From positions 23,636,418 to 23,700,417 of the forward strand of contig NW_024044459.1 in the NCBI RefSeq assembly GCF_014851395.1: a stretch of 64,000 nucleotides of DNA. The letters are read 5' to 3'. Numbering within the stretch: the first letter of the stretch is position 1; each line of letters opens with the position of its first letter. The translations under genes were made by a program, and so were the position numbers. A model generated the notes under the pieces. The model saw only the letters and a program-made list of their open reading frames with translations. It searched no databases and was not told the origin of the DNA. The stretch is from Micropterus salmoides (Eukaryota > Chordata > Actinopteri > Centrarchiformes > Centrarchidae). Below, in pieces: positions 11,668-24,698 of this stretch.

Positions 11668-12445
11668 TTGGGGTAGTAAAAATATCAATTTTTTTGATAC
11701 ATATCAATTCTGAATATAATGGTTTTAATATTCATTTTCTACAGTATTGATCATGAAAATGTGCTTCTCCTCTCCCCGACAGCGAGCTGATACACACCAC
11801 TGCAGCGCCCACACAGCCATCACTCACAGCACTTTCTTCTCATCTTATTCACTCCATTTGAATCGCGTTTTTTTTTCCTGCGAGAGATTTGACAAGTCCC
11901 TGTGTTGTGATTGGCTAGTACTTGTCACTTGTGATTGGATGCTGGCAAAGAATACAAGCAAGCCCATATGAAAGTGACGACACAGAGAGGTGCTAACGAA
12001 AGAGGAAAGCACCTGCAGGACCGACACGCCGTCCTCTATAAAGAACCTGCAGAGGTTGGAGATGTCTCCCCTTTCAACATCAACAAGATGGCCCAGTAAA
12101 CTGTAAGATAGTTGTCCTGCTGTCTGCTTAACTGAAAATAATTCTCTAAACTCAGCTAATCCCCCACAAAGCTATCAGATCTGAGGAATCTCAGAAAGCT
12201 GAGTTTCAGTTGATAGAAAATACTTTGATTAAGGTCAGAAGTAAATTAACTTATTCTGCTTAACACACAGTACTATTAACTTTACCTACTAAGATAAGTT
12301 GATAACATAATTTAGTAATTATATTCAATGTAATTCAATCAATGTTGTGTCAATTTTCACCTGTGATATCGAAAATGGTATTGAATATGTATACTTTTCA
12401 TGGTATTGTATCGAAGTTATAAATGCCAGAATTGTGACAACACTA
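11668..12445. mobile_element. Decayed hAT-like non-autonomous element
   Basis: The right end reads GATATCGAAAATGGTATTG...TATCGAAGTTATAAATGCC and finishes ACAACACTA at 12445, the inverse of the TAGTGTTG-type end found at 24396. The left end (about 11668) has diverged, though GATACATATCAATTCTG mirrors the GGTATTG/CGATA motif theme. The interior, about 500 bp, is richer in GC and encodes nothing convincing. Right boundary fairly secure, left boundary uncertain. Confidence 0.4.
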
Positions 12446-13731
12446 GGGCAGGGCTCTACGCTAACCTTTTTCCCAACCTTTTTCCCAAAGTGACCATTAA
12501 GTTAAATCAAAGCACCTCTCTAAAACAGTTTCAACAAAAACAGCATTGAACTTTTACGAGTGTAAGGTTTATTGTGGGGCTTGTTATGTTACAGATTTAG
12601 CTACAAAATGGAGGATGTATATAGAAATATATGTATGTATCTATAGTTCACTACTCTACATAGGTTTTGTAAAGACACTAAATATCATAAGAAATTGCCC
12701 TAGACTGGGATCAGACACTAAGTTGCATATTCAACAAAAACTGGCATGTGTCACAATGGGCTTTGACAAACACTATTTTGGAACTGCAACTTAGCTATTT
12801 CAGCACCCTTTGATTCATTAATTTTATTAATTTACATTTCAATGACCATGAATTTTGTCACTCTTCGTACTTGGGTGTAATGATGGTTATAGAGTTGCAC
12901 ATTTCTTTTCATTATGTGACATTTTCTATAAAATATGTCTGAAATTCAGAAATAAAATATATCATTCATAGGCCCTAGCACAGTTCAGCCAGTTTGTATT
13001 CATGAATTTTCAGTCCAGAAGCATTAACTTAATAGGTTCATAGTAGCGCAGTATGCTTGATATTAAACAAAAATGAGCACAGTTACAGCAAAGTACTTCA
13101 ACATTATAATAAAAAAAATCTACATATTCACACCAGCTGGATTGTTTTGTATGTTTCTAACCTCAGTTTTCTGCCACTTTGTAAAACAAGATTCTCTGTA
13201 CACTACAGTCTTTGTCAATGTTAACTCTACTGTTGGCCTGGGAAGGCCATAGACAACCACACGCGCCTGCATGACACATGGTCTCAGCTGCTTATTTACA
13301 GCCCACTTGCCAGCCACGAGTATTACCAATGAGGGGTAATTTGAAGTTTCAATCCCTCTCTCATACAGATTCATCCCACCCGATCTGCAGGTGTACCTTC
13401 ACACTATTGTAACTGACTACTTAAGCTGCTCCTTGACTCAGCATTGTGTTAGATTTGTTATTGTCTGAATAATAGCACACTATAAAAGACCAACAAGTGT
13501 TTTTAGCATCACGCCTAGCCTACTTTGTTTACCAAGTGCACTATCCCACATTACATGACCAATTGAGCGCTATGAAATGCATTAGACCCATTCAGTTCAT
13601 TTAATGTGGAAACCCATTAGTAGAGTTTCAAGCTACAACATTAGCATGCACATACGTGGGGCATATTGCAATGAATTTGCTACATTTGCGCAGAGTGCTG
13701 AGCTAAACAACCTACCTCAGGCATATCTATC
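12446..13731. other. Non-coding interval with possible repeat start
   Basis: GGGCAGGGCTCTACGCTAAC at 12446 resembles the start of another common fish DNA-transposon family (a related segment lies at about 31810), but no second end was found. The remainder shows nothing recognisable. Confidence 0.35.
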
Positions 13732-14073
13732 ATGAACTGGCAAAGTTACAAGGATACCAATGGCATTAACTGTACTGTACCCAGTACTGTACCCTGGGAG
13801 AGCCGCCCATGCCCACTAAGCCAACCCTGCTGGATACAACACGTTGAATCACACTCTGTAAGAAGCCTTTTATACAGGCACCCTGACGAAACAGTAGAAG
13901 TCACCAGTGAACTTGCAAAGATAGGAACCATAGAGCTGGCGACAAGTTCAGTTGTGTTCGCTGATGAACTAGTGATGCAGACCACACATAAACCCATAAA
14001 ACCTTTAAAATACACAGTATATTCTGGTTATGTCGCACCTTTCACTGTTGTGTGTTGCTGTTGGTATGTCTGA
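13732..14073 (+). other. Unidentified ORF, 113 aa, coding status doubtful
   Basis: An open frame from ATG 13732 to TGA 14071-14073. The middle part (DETVEVTSELAKIGTIEL, then ATSSVVFADELVMQTTHKP) has a protein-like composition, whereas the C-terminus (FTVVCCCWYV) does not. No domain, signal peptide or splice context recognised, and a minus-strand ORF of 89 aa overlaps it. It might be a remnant of an unidentified mobile element or a chance ORF. Confidence 0.15.
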
Positions 14074-15250
14074 ACTCCAAGTATACCTTTAAAAAAAAAA
14101 AACTAAACCCAGGCAGCCCTTTGGAAATCCATACACAAAGAAGAATTAAAAATATCAACACAGACAACATTCTGTAAGAGAAAAGACACACACATGCACA
14201 TGAACAAGGAGAACAAAACAAACAGTGTGTCTTCATTTGTAATCACTGTAGAGTCACAAGTGGTGCCAAGCCTCATGCTGAGGGAGCTCCCGTAAGGATA
14301 AGGTCTTGGCAGACACAATATACTGGCAGAAGGTGTCCCAGACCTCTGTCTTAGTCTCTCCCCTTGCTCCCCATAGCTTTCCGCCTCAGTGGCAAGCAGA
14401 CAAGAGTCCGAAGTCAATGTGTAATCTGCTCAGCAGCGTACAACTACCAGTGCGTCATGAATGAACATTGTGTGGTTAAAGATAGATTTTTGTTGAATTA
14501 TTTCTTTAGAATCAGAAAATCAGAGGTCGATTAAAGTTCTGTGGGAAAGTAAAGGAGAGCTAAAAGCTGCAACATCTCTTACCACATCATGTTCAGTGGA
14601 TTTTTTTTTTTTTGTGGTTTTAAAATGATTCCTTCCAAGTATATACTACTTCTTTTCATAGGAAATGAGGATTCCCCTCCATCTCCATTTGATTTTAAAT
14701 TGCTGATAATTAGTGTATCTGATATTGTGTTTGTTGTATATGTAATAAATAAAATGAAGACAACACAAACATTACAAGAAAACCCATAGCCTTTTCTTGA
14801 TCATCAAGCTAGCCTCAGACACCACAGTACCCTAATTGTCACAAATGTCATTACTGGCCTACATGACAAGCATGTCACAGACAGAAATGTTTCTGAAATA
14901 GTAAATTATGATGTAGGCCTAACACAGAATGAACAACTTGATCATTAGCTAAGCGATGTCAACCTTTGTGACTTTTGCTAAGCTTTCCATTCCAGTACTG
15001 TATTTAAAATAGGAAGCCTGCTATGTGGTATCAAATATGCACTTGATGGCAATGTAGGTCTACATGATACCATGGTACAAGACTGAAGCGAGTCTCAATT
15101 CGAATACTTCCATTAGTACACTAACATGTAAGTTACTTGCAGGGTAGTGTTGTCTGAAATCAAACACGGCCGTTGTGCACTTACTAGAAATGATAATCGC
15201 ACATTTGACCGCTTCTTCTTCTTTTTAATGGCAATTTGTAATTGGGCGGA
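14074..15250. other. Non-coding interval, nothing recognised
   Basis: AT-rich with an A-run near 14090-14102 and a T-run near 14600. ORFs on the minus strand (14042-14417) are unsupported. Confidence 0.45.
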
Positions 15251-15852
15251 TGTCACGATTCTGCCTGTTTACGCTGTCTTAGTTTGTTTCATCTGCCTGT
15301 TTTGTTGTTTTGATTTTTTTCAGTAGTTTGGTGATTCCTGTTTTTAGTCGGTTTCCCTGTCTTGTTTGGTTAGGGTATGTGTCTGCTTGTGCTTATGATT
15401 ATTCTGGTATATTCTTCATTATTCCAATCTGTTCCTTTTTAATTTCATGGTCTGTCTTGCCATCCTGTCAATCACCCTGCTTGCCTGTGTCTGTGTGCTG
15501 CCCTTATTTGTATCACTGGTTTGTGCCCCCGCCCTCCTCGTTAGCCATGTTCTGTCCTTGCTGGTCCGTTGTTCATCACTCTCGTGTGAATCTTCTTGTT
15601 GTCCTGCCTGTCTGACTGATAATTATACCTCTTCCTGCCTTACTGCTTCGAGTATTTTCTGTTACTGAACTTTTGCTGCTCATTGGATTGCTTTGGTAGT
15701 TTGGTGGATTCCCTTGGTTTCGTTTGGACTGTGTTTGTTGAGTTAGGACACGGCCGTAAGTTTGGTCAATTCTTTTGTTATTAAATGCTGAGAAACAGTA
15801 CCTGTTCTGCCTTTGTGTCCTGCATTTGGGTCCTGAACCTGTACCCACACAG
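15251..15852 (+). repeat. LTR-like fragment related to the solo LTR at 39699
   Basis: Starts TGTCACGATTCTGCCTG, close to the TGTCACACTCTGCCTG start of the solo LTR at 39699-40787. It has the same pyrimidine-rich TTT/CTG-rich body, an ATTAAA signal near 15780 and the near-identical segment GTCCTGCATTTGGGTCCTG (15817-15835; GTCCTGCGTTTGGGTCCTC at 40731). The expected ...GTGACA 3' terminus is not present, so the 3' end is decayed or truncated. Several spurious ORFs (e.g. 15310-15615) arise from the T-rich body. Confidence 0.5.
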
Positions 15853-17679
15853 CACTTTCTGATAGCGGATCATTATCGCCAACATTTGACCGCAATTGTC
15901 GCCTGCCAAAATAACTGCCAACTTGTTTGCTCACTTGACTTCAATTCTAATAAAAATTAATGTACTTTTACTTTCTTGTATGTGCAGTCACAACCACTGG
16001 AGCTTCCTCTACTGCCATTTCACAAGTTTGAAAATAGGTTGTAGGTCCCTCCCCCTCTGCTATGTCACCAAGGTGGTGAGAAGAGTCCAGCGACTGTCAT
16101 GTGTACACTATCTGGGTATTCATAGTGCATTGCATTTTGCCATACTTGTCAGTGCACTTAATTTTGCACTCAAACTATCAAGATGGGGGTGTGAAAGGTC
16201 AATTGTTAGGTTTTTGTTTTTTTTAAACCTAATCCTACCTGAGCTGATCAGTTCAGCAGTTTTAGGTGTGCCAAATCAAAAAGTTAACTCCCCTGTCTCA
16301 ACACAATGGTTGCATGTGAAAGGTCCTCGGTCAACATTAAAATAGACACTGACAGAGACACAAAATACAACAAAGCATAGACATCATGAGGCAAAAAGGT
16401 GGGACTCCAGCCAGAGCACCTGTGTCCACGGCTGGGTGTAATCACTGCATGTGACAGTGAATAAAGGAGAGGACAAACAAGCAGACAATCTGTAATTGTA
16501 ATGGTGCCACAACATATTGAAAGCCCAACGCAGCTGGTTCATATCTAAAAGCATTATAACATCCAGAAGGCCTGTTTATTTAATTCCTCAAAGGGCTGGA
16601 TGGATAGGTTTGTTAGCTCATCCTATGTCTGCAAGATTTAACAGAACAGTTAATAAACAATTTCCTGCCTCCAAGTGAAAATTGCCGGTAGCACATTGAG
16701 CATAATACTGGAATCCAAAACCTGTAATTTATTCACCCAATGTGGCTGCAAGGGGTTTAATCTATTTATTTTTCCCACTGAATCAAATGTAGAGGTGACT
16801 ATTTTATTGTATTATCATCGTATCTATGATGTTGCATTGTACTATACTGTATGCATAATAATAAGAGGATTTATAGTAGGAACACAGGGAGGACTTAGAT
16901 TGTACTTTCTACTGGAATGATAAACATAAGAAAACAAAGAAAAAACAGGTTGCCGTTGAGCTTTTGCACCTCTGAAGCATTCGTTGTAGTAATTGTTAAC
17001 ATAATTTCAGACATCCTATATATGGTAATAAGATTACATGCATTTTAGGGAATTAAAATGCTTTGCAGTTGCATAAGTTAACATCTACCGTATCACTGAA
17101 ATGTTGCTAAACTGTAATCACCTCATTTATGTAAATTAAGCTGTTCTACACAACTTGACACACAGCTAATTCATGTATAAGGGAATGAATAGTGACAATA
17201 CTGTACAAATGACTGACCTCACTGCTGAATGCTGTTTTCATGGATAAAAATAATAAATAGATGGATAGATAAATGAGTAAATTAGATATGATGGGTCCGA
17301 TTCTTACTGTATGCGTTTGTATGTGTTTGCATACAGCATACATACAGATTGTTCACCCAGTGCCTCCTACTCTGAGTTAGACTGATCTGTGTGTGAATTA
17401 CAATGATACATTCATGTGTTGGGAAAAATTTGCTTTCCCCATGTGAGCATTGCACTTGCCCTGAGAGGAGGGTAAACAATTTCTACTTAATGGATCCTTA
17501 TAATGTTGCAGTCATTTAGGGACTCCGACAGGCACCATATTTAGAGGAAATTTTCAAGTAATTAAAGGAACCGTTTGCAATTGTGTGAAGGGGGCTGGCT
17601 TTAATGGGAAGTTCTATTAGTCTGTCATGGTGAAGCCTAATGGCTGACCACCATACTATCATTAGAAACTCTGCCTGTT

Positions 17680-17701
17680 TGTGTGTGTGTGTGTGTGTGT
17701 T
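17680..17701. repeat. (GT)n microsatellite
   Basis: About eleven uninterrupted GT units. Confidence 0.95.
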
Positions 17702-20700
17702 GGCTAATCGTATAATTAAATGGACTATGATTTATCAGACAAGAAATGGGAATACAAACCTTTTCTTCCTACTTCTCCTCATTATCTATGTCCTTTTGTG
17801 TTTTCATTTCAGCTGAGCTTAGCTTCTGTCTCTTTATGATTTACACACTGACTATTGGTGCTGTTGCTCACCGCAGCACCGTTATTCCTCATTTCTTCAT
17901 CCATCCGTTTCCACTTTAGTCTGGGATTCCTTGTTTCCTTCACCCCCTCTTTCATTCTGTCACTTTGCATCTCTCTCACTCCCCTCTTGTCACTTCTTCT
18001 ATTCTCCTTCTATCGTTATCCTAATGCTTTCATCTTCCCTCCTCTGCCCATTCATTCAATTTGTCTTTCTCTCGAGTGCTGTCAGCAATTTCTTTTTCCC
18101 ATCACTCCAACTCCCATTGTCCCCTCTCCTTTTTCAGTCCCTCTCACCTCATTTTTATCTTAGAGCAATGCTCCTCTAACGTATTTGCCAAGTATGATGT
18201 TTTCATATTCTGTTAGCATATGGTGAACTTCCTTTACTATACAGAAGTCATCAGTATTTGTATCGCCCCGTCAATCCTATAACATCTAAGCAGATGGTTT
18301 CTTACTATGAACTGCTGACAAAGGTGTTCTTGCCCAAAGGCTACAAGTGTGTTAGATAGTTTTAACTTCCTAGGCGTGTTAATGAGGAACTTTTTTTTTT
18401 ACTACAGGTTTGAGGGTTATTTTTTCTCAGGCGCAAGTGTAGCATGTATATTCACCACTTCAGTACATTACCTACACTGCAGGTCTGTAATATGTTTATT
18501 TGCTTTACCAAACACGTTTGTGAAGAAGCCTGGATTTTAGCATGTTTTGTTGTGACATCGTTACACTGCACACGAGTTGTGGATATTGATTCAAGGTGAC
18601 TTTTTCAATATCTAACCAGGATCCCAAACTTTCTCTAACCTTAGCCAAGTGCTCCCACTAGCCTAAACATTACCATAAAATCAGTAATCATGGCTAAGTT
18701 TTTAGAAGCTGATATTGCAGGAAAATCATATGAAATCGGTTCAGTATGTATATTTAGTGGCAGAAGTGGCAGCTCATTTGGACAAACTCATCTTAACTCT
18801 GGAAACGTGATTTAGTCATAAGAAAACACATATCATTAAGAAAATATTCTTGCATCAAAAAAGATTTAGAAAACTGACCTACATCTTCAAATAATCAAGT
18901 TAGGAACCAAGAAAAGCGTGGTGAAAGTTTTTCCCATTAACCTGAAATTTACAGGCATCCATCTTGAAATTAGGCTATACAGTGCATTTCTTGAAGTTAA
19001 AGTTAGAAAACCAGGACTAAATTTTCAGAACCGTGATTTTTACAGAATCCTGTCAGTCTGCTCCCCGCAGAGTGTTCAGTATCATCCCACAGCCATCTTG
19101 TAAAATCTGTCTGAGCAGATGGCCTCTCCTCATGAAACTCTGATGACAGCACAGTAATCTGATTCAACAAAGAAAAGGCTACCGGATTAACAACTAACTC
19201 CATTCAAGTGGAATACCAACATAGGTGCTCAGCACTAAGCTGGAATGTGCTTCCTGTGAGAGTCCCTGCGTAAAATAAAAGGTTTGACTCAAGTCTACAT
19301 ACTGTATGATGGGCCTTATCATTACACTTTTCCTCATTTCTTAGTTTTTGATGCAGATCACAAAGAACAAAAAAAACAAACTAAACGTTAAACTAAAGTA
19401 ACGAGTGTTGAGGTTTGAAATAGTTTAAGGGACCAAAAACAATGTAGTCAGCATATGCAAACATATGCATTGGGCTGCAACGGCTGGCTAGTTGGCCAGC
19501 TGTCAAATTGGTTGCCATGGCTGTTATGAGAGCCCTGGGCAGAGGTGATTGGGTCGCAGAATCCGTAGCGACTGTGGTCAAGAGTTACACTGAAGGGCCA
19601 GATGGGGCAGCAGTGGGGGGGTGAGAGTTGCCATCCTCAGTGCTTCATCACAGCAAAACCAGAGCAGAGACAAGATGCATGTGTGAAAATGATGACTTAA
19701 CTAAACCATTTTTGAAGAAAATTCAACATGACATATTATGGAAGCAAGTATGGACATAATCGATCCCGTACCACCCTGTATTCATCCATCACATTTACTG
19801 GCTTATAATGGTCATTTTCTTTTTGATATTGTGTCACCAACTATCAGACAAAACATCATGTATTGTTCAATGTATAGCATTCTCAATTCACTGTACATGG
19901 CTACTTTTTCGTCAATTAATAAAAGTCGTCAGATGAATCAGAACTCCGTTATTATTTTGAAAGTGCTTTCAAAAATCAGACAGGAGGTAGTGTGACAGTG
20001 GTCGGATGATTTTCACACACCATGTGAAACCAAGTAAATTAGTTACTTTGAGTTTTAATTTAAATAGCATTACTGACTTGTGTTAAGGACGTCTGTCACA
20101 TGATTTATGTAATTTACTTACTTTAACCCAAACCATGACATTTTCCTAAGCCTAAGTAGTTTTTGTTGCCTAAACCTAATCAAACTGTGGGCGTTTCATA
20201 ACATTGACCACGCATTTAATGTCATGTGACGTAGGTCACGTGAGTTACACAACGTAGTTAATGCTCATATGCGTCGTTTTAGGAGGCAAGGATAAACAAG
20301 CCTAATGTCTGCCCACAATTCAATGCGAGAGAGCAATGTTGCAACATAACAACTTAAGGCCAGAAAATCAATCTGTAATTTTGTGTAGGCCGCTAACTTC
20401 AGATTATGTACTGTCACTGCACTGATGCAAAATCTTCAGTCTGAATCGCAATGCTTCTGACAATGGAGAAATTTCGACACCTCTAGTATTGTTTCAAGCT
20501 TGTCACCAGACATTTTAGTAATAAGAGTGTGTTAGTCCATTATTACTAAAATTGCATTGCATGATAGCAATTTCTCGTCATGGCCAACAAATGCTGCATG
20601 TTAAAGTGAATAATTGATGTTCCCCCGAAAAATGGCTTTTGAAGTGCCCTTGAGCAGCCGTGGAGTTTCTCATAGGTCAACAACCCACATGGATGTAATG

Positions 20701-21453
20701 GGATTTGTGAGTATTTATAAGGTACACTTTTTTTACGCGTATTTTTGAGGAGGAGAAAAACAAATCTAAATGGACATCATTTATTCTACTTGTTTTCAGA
20801 TTTTACCCTCATTTTCTTTCCAATTCAGATTTCCAAAGCAAATTATAACAGAAACCATTGCTGGATTTCCAACCTGTGAACACAAACACAAACTAACTGG
20901 GAGCATATAGCTACTGGGAATTGAGTCTCTGTGGAGGTGAGCGATATCCACTCTGCACCACATGTTTGCCACCTCCCGTTAATGTACTTTAAGCTTTTAG
21001 GTTGGTCCATGCTGAAAGACCTACATTAAATTCAAATATACACAAATTAAATAAATAAAGCACCTGATACATGAAGCACTTGATATTCTGTCTGTTGGGA
21101 AATAGTACTGGGACCTTAACAATGAGCTGTGGGCTCTTTGTCTCTATGGGAGCAAGATATTTTAATTAGCACAGGAGCTCAAGGCAAAATGTGTTATGTG
21201 AGTTGTATACTAACAAGTCTGAGGAACCCCTGGATCTATGGCTGTTTTGCTTTGGAGCTTTTTCATATGTCATGTCATAAACAACTGGTTTTCAACAATG
21301 TTATTCTCTTCTTTCGCACAACCTACACCTGAGTGCACTTTTTAGGCAGACAAAATAACCACCTCTAATAAAAAAAGTAAACAATCCAACAGTAATTAGT
21401 CTGCATACATTACGCTCAAGAAGTATGAGGAAGCTTTGACAACATAACAAGCC

Positions 21454-21472
21454 GTGTGTGTGTGTGTGTGTG
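21454..21472. repeat. (GT)n microsatellite
   Basis: About nine uninterrupted GT units. Confidence 0.9.
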
Positions 21473-22132
21473 ACAGCATGTGAGACTTGTGCTGCACTGG
21501 CCCAGTGTGTCCTCAGTAAACCTGTCAGTCCCAGTCATCTTTACCTGAACGATGCCACCATGGCTCCATCTGTCACCAGAAACCCAGTCCAGAAGATGAA
21601 AAATGAAAAAAGGATTGAGAGAGAAGAGAGAGGAAGGAATGAAAATGGGTGTAATGAGACAGAGGGTGGAAGCAAAGTTGCTTGGAACTAAATTAACAGG
21701 ATATAGAAAAATATAGGCTACAAACTTTTAAAAAATATTAGAAAAATGAGAAAAGGGTGAGAACATGATTTAGATGAAGACATATTAAAGGGAAGATGGA
21801 AGAGACACGAATGGAAATGTAAACAGACACACCAATTTTATTGCAATAGCATCCATTGGTATGAGTTGCTTATTGACTGTCTGTAAAGCTTATTTGAAGC
21901 CTATCTATTCTAAGGTAGAAAGACAGCTTTCAAATGATTTCATTTCAGATATCAAATCAGCGGTGAGCAAAGACATCTGAATGCATATGTGAAAAAAATA
22001 TGCTTTTGAAAATCCCCTGCTTTGCTGTGTTGCTGACTGACACTAGCAAAGAACATGCTTTTTGAAGCACGACAGCCAAAAGCATATCATAAAATAACGT
22101 GAGACATTATTGATTTCTCTGTACATCTTTGA

Positions 22133-22828
22133 AAAGGTGCTATGTGTAAGAATTGATACAACTCTCCAATTGTCTAATTCATGCTCCAAAATTATAGGAG
22201 GCAGCATATCACACATCGGGTCACAACTGCTGCATAACTGCAGAGAGGCAGAGACAGTGTGTAGAGCCAGATTATCTTCACTTCTAACTCAGTGAATTAA
22301 GGGTTCATTTCCACCAAACCAGAGTTGGAGATTGTTGGAACAGGAGAAAGACTAACCGAGATGGTTTTGGTGAGTTTTACTTTGTTTCTGTTGAGTTTGA
22401 GTGAAGTGTGTTTTACGATTTGACGAGTTAACAAGGCAATTAGTCTGGTGAAAGAGAGAAACTTACATTCAGAAGGTGCATGGTTATAATTTTCGATTTG
22501 GAAAGGAAAGGAAAATAGGTGGGAGAATATTTCCTTACTTGACATTTTGTGATTTAAGAGAGCTTGTGTAACGCAGTGAACACACTGGACGGACACATAT
22601 CCCAGCTGAAACTATGGGGGAGGCCTGAGCTATACTATCAGTGGTAAGTGGTAATTACGGGACAGGCTAGCTGGCTGGCATGCTGACTCCAGTACATATC
22701 TCTGGGACACAATGCATAGACGTCTTTGACATAACGTCTTCTTCTCATTCTGTTGATAATGTTAGTTAATTTTTTAATGTTTAATGTAAACTCTTAAAAT
22801 ATCTAAAATTCTAACACATCACACCTTT
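22133..22828. mobile_element. Non-autonomous TIR element, about 700 bp
   Basis: The left end AAAGGTGCTATGTGTAAGAATT (22133-22154) is inverted at the right end, AATTCTAACACATCACACCTTT (22807-22828), with about three mismatches in 22 bp. The interior has no credible transposase. I could not define a target duplication, so the superfamily is open. ORFs at 22110-22596 inside it are not supported. Confidence 0.6.
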
Positions 22829-24387
22829 AAAGTCAAACAGTGTTCATATAAGAGACACTTCTGAATCGACTGTCAGCATTTCGATGCAGCAATGAGACCT
22901 GATCAGTGTAATGTGATCAATAAAGAATGAAATAAATATTTCTCTGTAAAAAAAAACAGGTACTGACAAAAGTACAATATGTCATACCTTTGTGACCACC
23001 ATGTTGTCTCAGAGTATCTCTATAGAAGTTCACATGCAAATGTGACCTCACTAGTGATCCTGAGTGAATCCTTTAGTTCTTAGAAGCTTTGCACACACAC
23101 AGGCCCAGATTTTCTGTACCGTCTAAATCCCGCCTGGGCTCCCTTGTCTGTAGATCTTAGACAGAATCTCAAGGATCTGGCTGTGAAGCTCAAAAGCTGA
23201 GCTCACTGATGTGAATCAGCACCATCTGGATAATGTGGGTCATGGCATTCAGTCAGTATTATGTTACTATAAATGAGAAGATATACTCATGTTACACATG
23301 CACTCACAATCACGCTGAATGTACACAAACGACCTATCCTACCTTCTCATAATGCAGGAGGCTACGTAAAAAGATAAGCACACTTTTTAGAATTATTGTA
23401 GCAAGGTTCAGTGACCTGAAAAGTTCACCAGAACACACACCATTTGTTCTTTTTCATCACACTTTCTCTCAAATACAAACACATTGCTTAATATGTAATT
23501 TACTCACAAATGTTTTGACCTTTGTGAAAGCAGAGTTCATGGTTGTTACACTCAGTATTTTTATGGAAGCAGGGGAGGGTGAAATTAATTTGGCGGGGTT
23601 AATGACAGGAAGAGTTATGAAGTCACTTAACTTAGCTCTTTCCTCTTTCTTAGCAACAATAATCAATAAAAGAGTAAAAAGATACCACTGCTACCTATGC
23701 TTAATAGTTATAATAACATCCAATGAATACACACATTCTATACCTAGTCAGATCTGAAACATCGTCAAAGCAATGCCATCTAAATAAAGTACCATCTATC
23801 TTCTTCATTCCGTACCACACTTTGAAGTGAAAACACAAAAATGGCATGTCTCTGTGTCGAGTACAGGAAAAAGGATGTGTGAGTGTTCCTTCAGTCTCAA
23901 AGTCAAAGAAAGTAATAAAAGAAGAGTAGAGAGTAAAGTAGAAGTATAAAGAACAAAACCTCACCCTGCATGGAAGTCTGTCAATCACTGACCTATTAAA
24001 CCTTTAAGAATATTACAGGGTCACAAAAATGACAAAATGACATCACAAAATTATCAGAAGCACGGGGTAATTAGCAGAGCAACCGTGTCAGTCATTCCTG
24101 TGAGTCTGTCTCACTCCATCTCCAAGCTTTAAATGGTGCCATTTTCTTGATAACACCACTTAAAAAGAAGAGGAACAGAAATGTCAACATCATTTTCTAT
24201 TTCTCTTTCATCTATCCTTTTTTTCAGTTATTGTTCTCTCAGAAATGAGATGCAAACTCTAGCACAAAGTAAAAACTGAAGTAAAGGAAGATAGCAATAG
24301 TTTCAGCTCACTGTTTAGCTGTCCAGCTTGCAACTGTTTCCTCAGCGGACTCATATTTTTGGCGGCAGCAGGTAGCTGTTTTCAGCT
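22829..24387. other. Non-coding interval, nothing recognised
   Basis: AT-rich sequence without transposon ends or coding signal; small overlapping ORFs on both strands near 23470-23990 have no domains. Confidence 0.45.
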
Positions 24388-24698
24388 CTAAAAACTAGTG
24401 TTGCACGGTATACCGATACTAGAAAGGTATTGGGTTCCCCTTCGAGGGAACTCGAACTGCGTCGGTTACGACACTATGGGAACGCCTCTAGGCGTAGCAG
24501 GTCTGAACGTGAATGAAATCACTCCAATCCTATTGGCTTGTTGCTAGAACGGTAAGGTGTGACGGAATAACCGGAGGAGTATAAAGCACAGCTGTACACA
24601 CTCATCATTAGCTTTTTTCTATTCAGCAGGCGCTCTGTATGTTGTTTGAAGAAAGCTCCAGCCCTACAAGCAGTGTGTCTTACCTGAAGAAGAAGTCT

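Larger units (their letters stand above)
15853..22131. other. Long non-coding interval
   Basis: About 6.3 kb without recognisable genes. It contains a (GT)n at 17680-17701, a pyrimidine-rich stretch at 17860-18165 that yields artefactual hydrophobic ORFs, a repeat-like segment at about 20080-20300 (CCTAAGCCTAAGTAG/TTGCCTAAACCTAATC theme common in fish genomes), and a (GT)n at 21454-21472. Segments at 16555-16660 and 17560-17660 are less repetitive and may be conserved non-coding DNA, by eye only. Confidence 0.4.

Noticed and set aside
15310..15668. Hydrophobic ORFs of 101 and 73 aa
   Set aside because: They lie in the pyrimidine-rich body of an LTR-like repeat; the apparent membrane segments are an artefact of T-rich DNA.
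17855..18179. Ser/Phe/Pro-rich ORFs
   Set aside because: CT-rich low-complexity region; two overlapping frames equally open.
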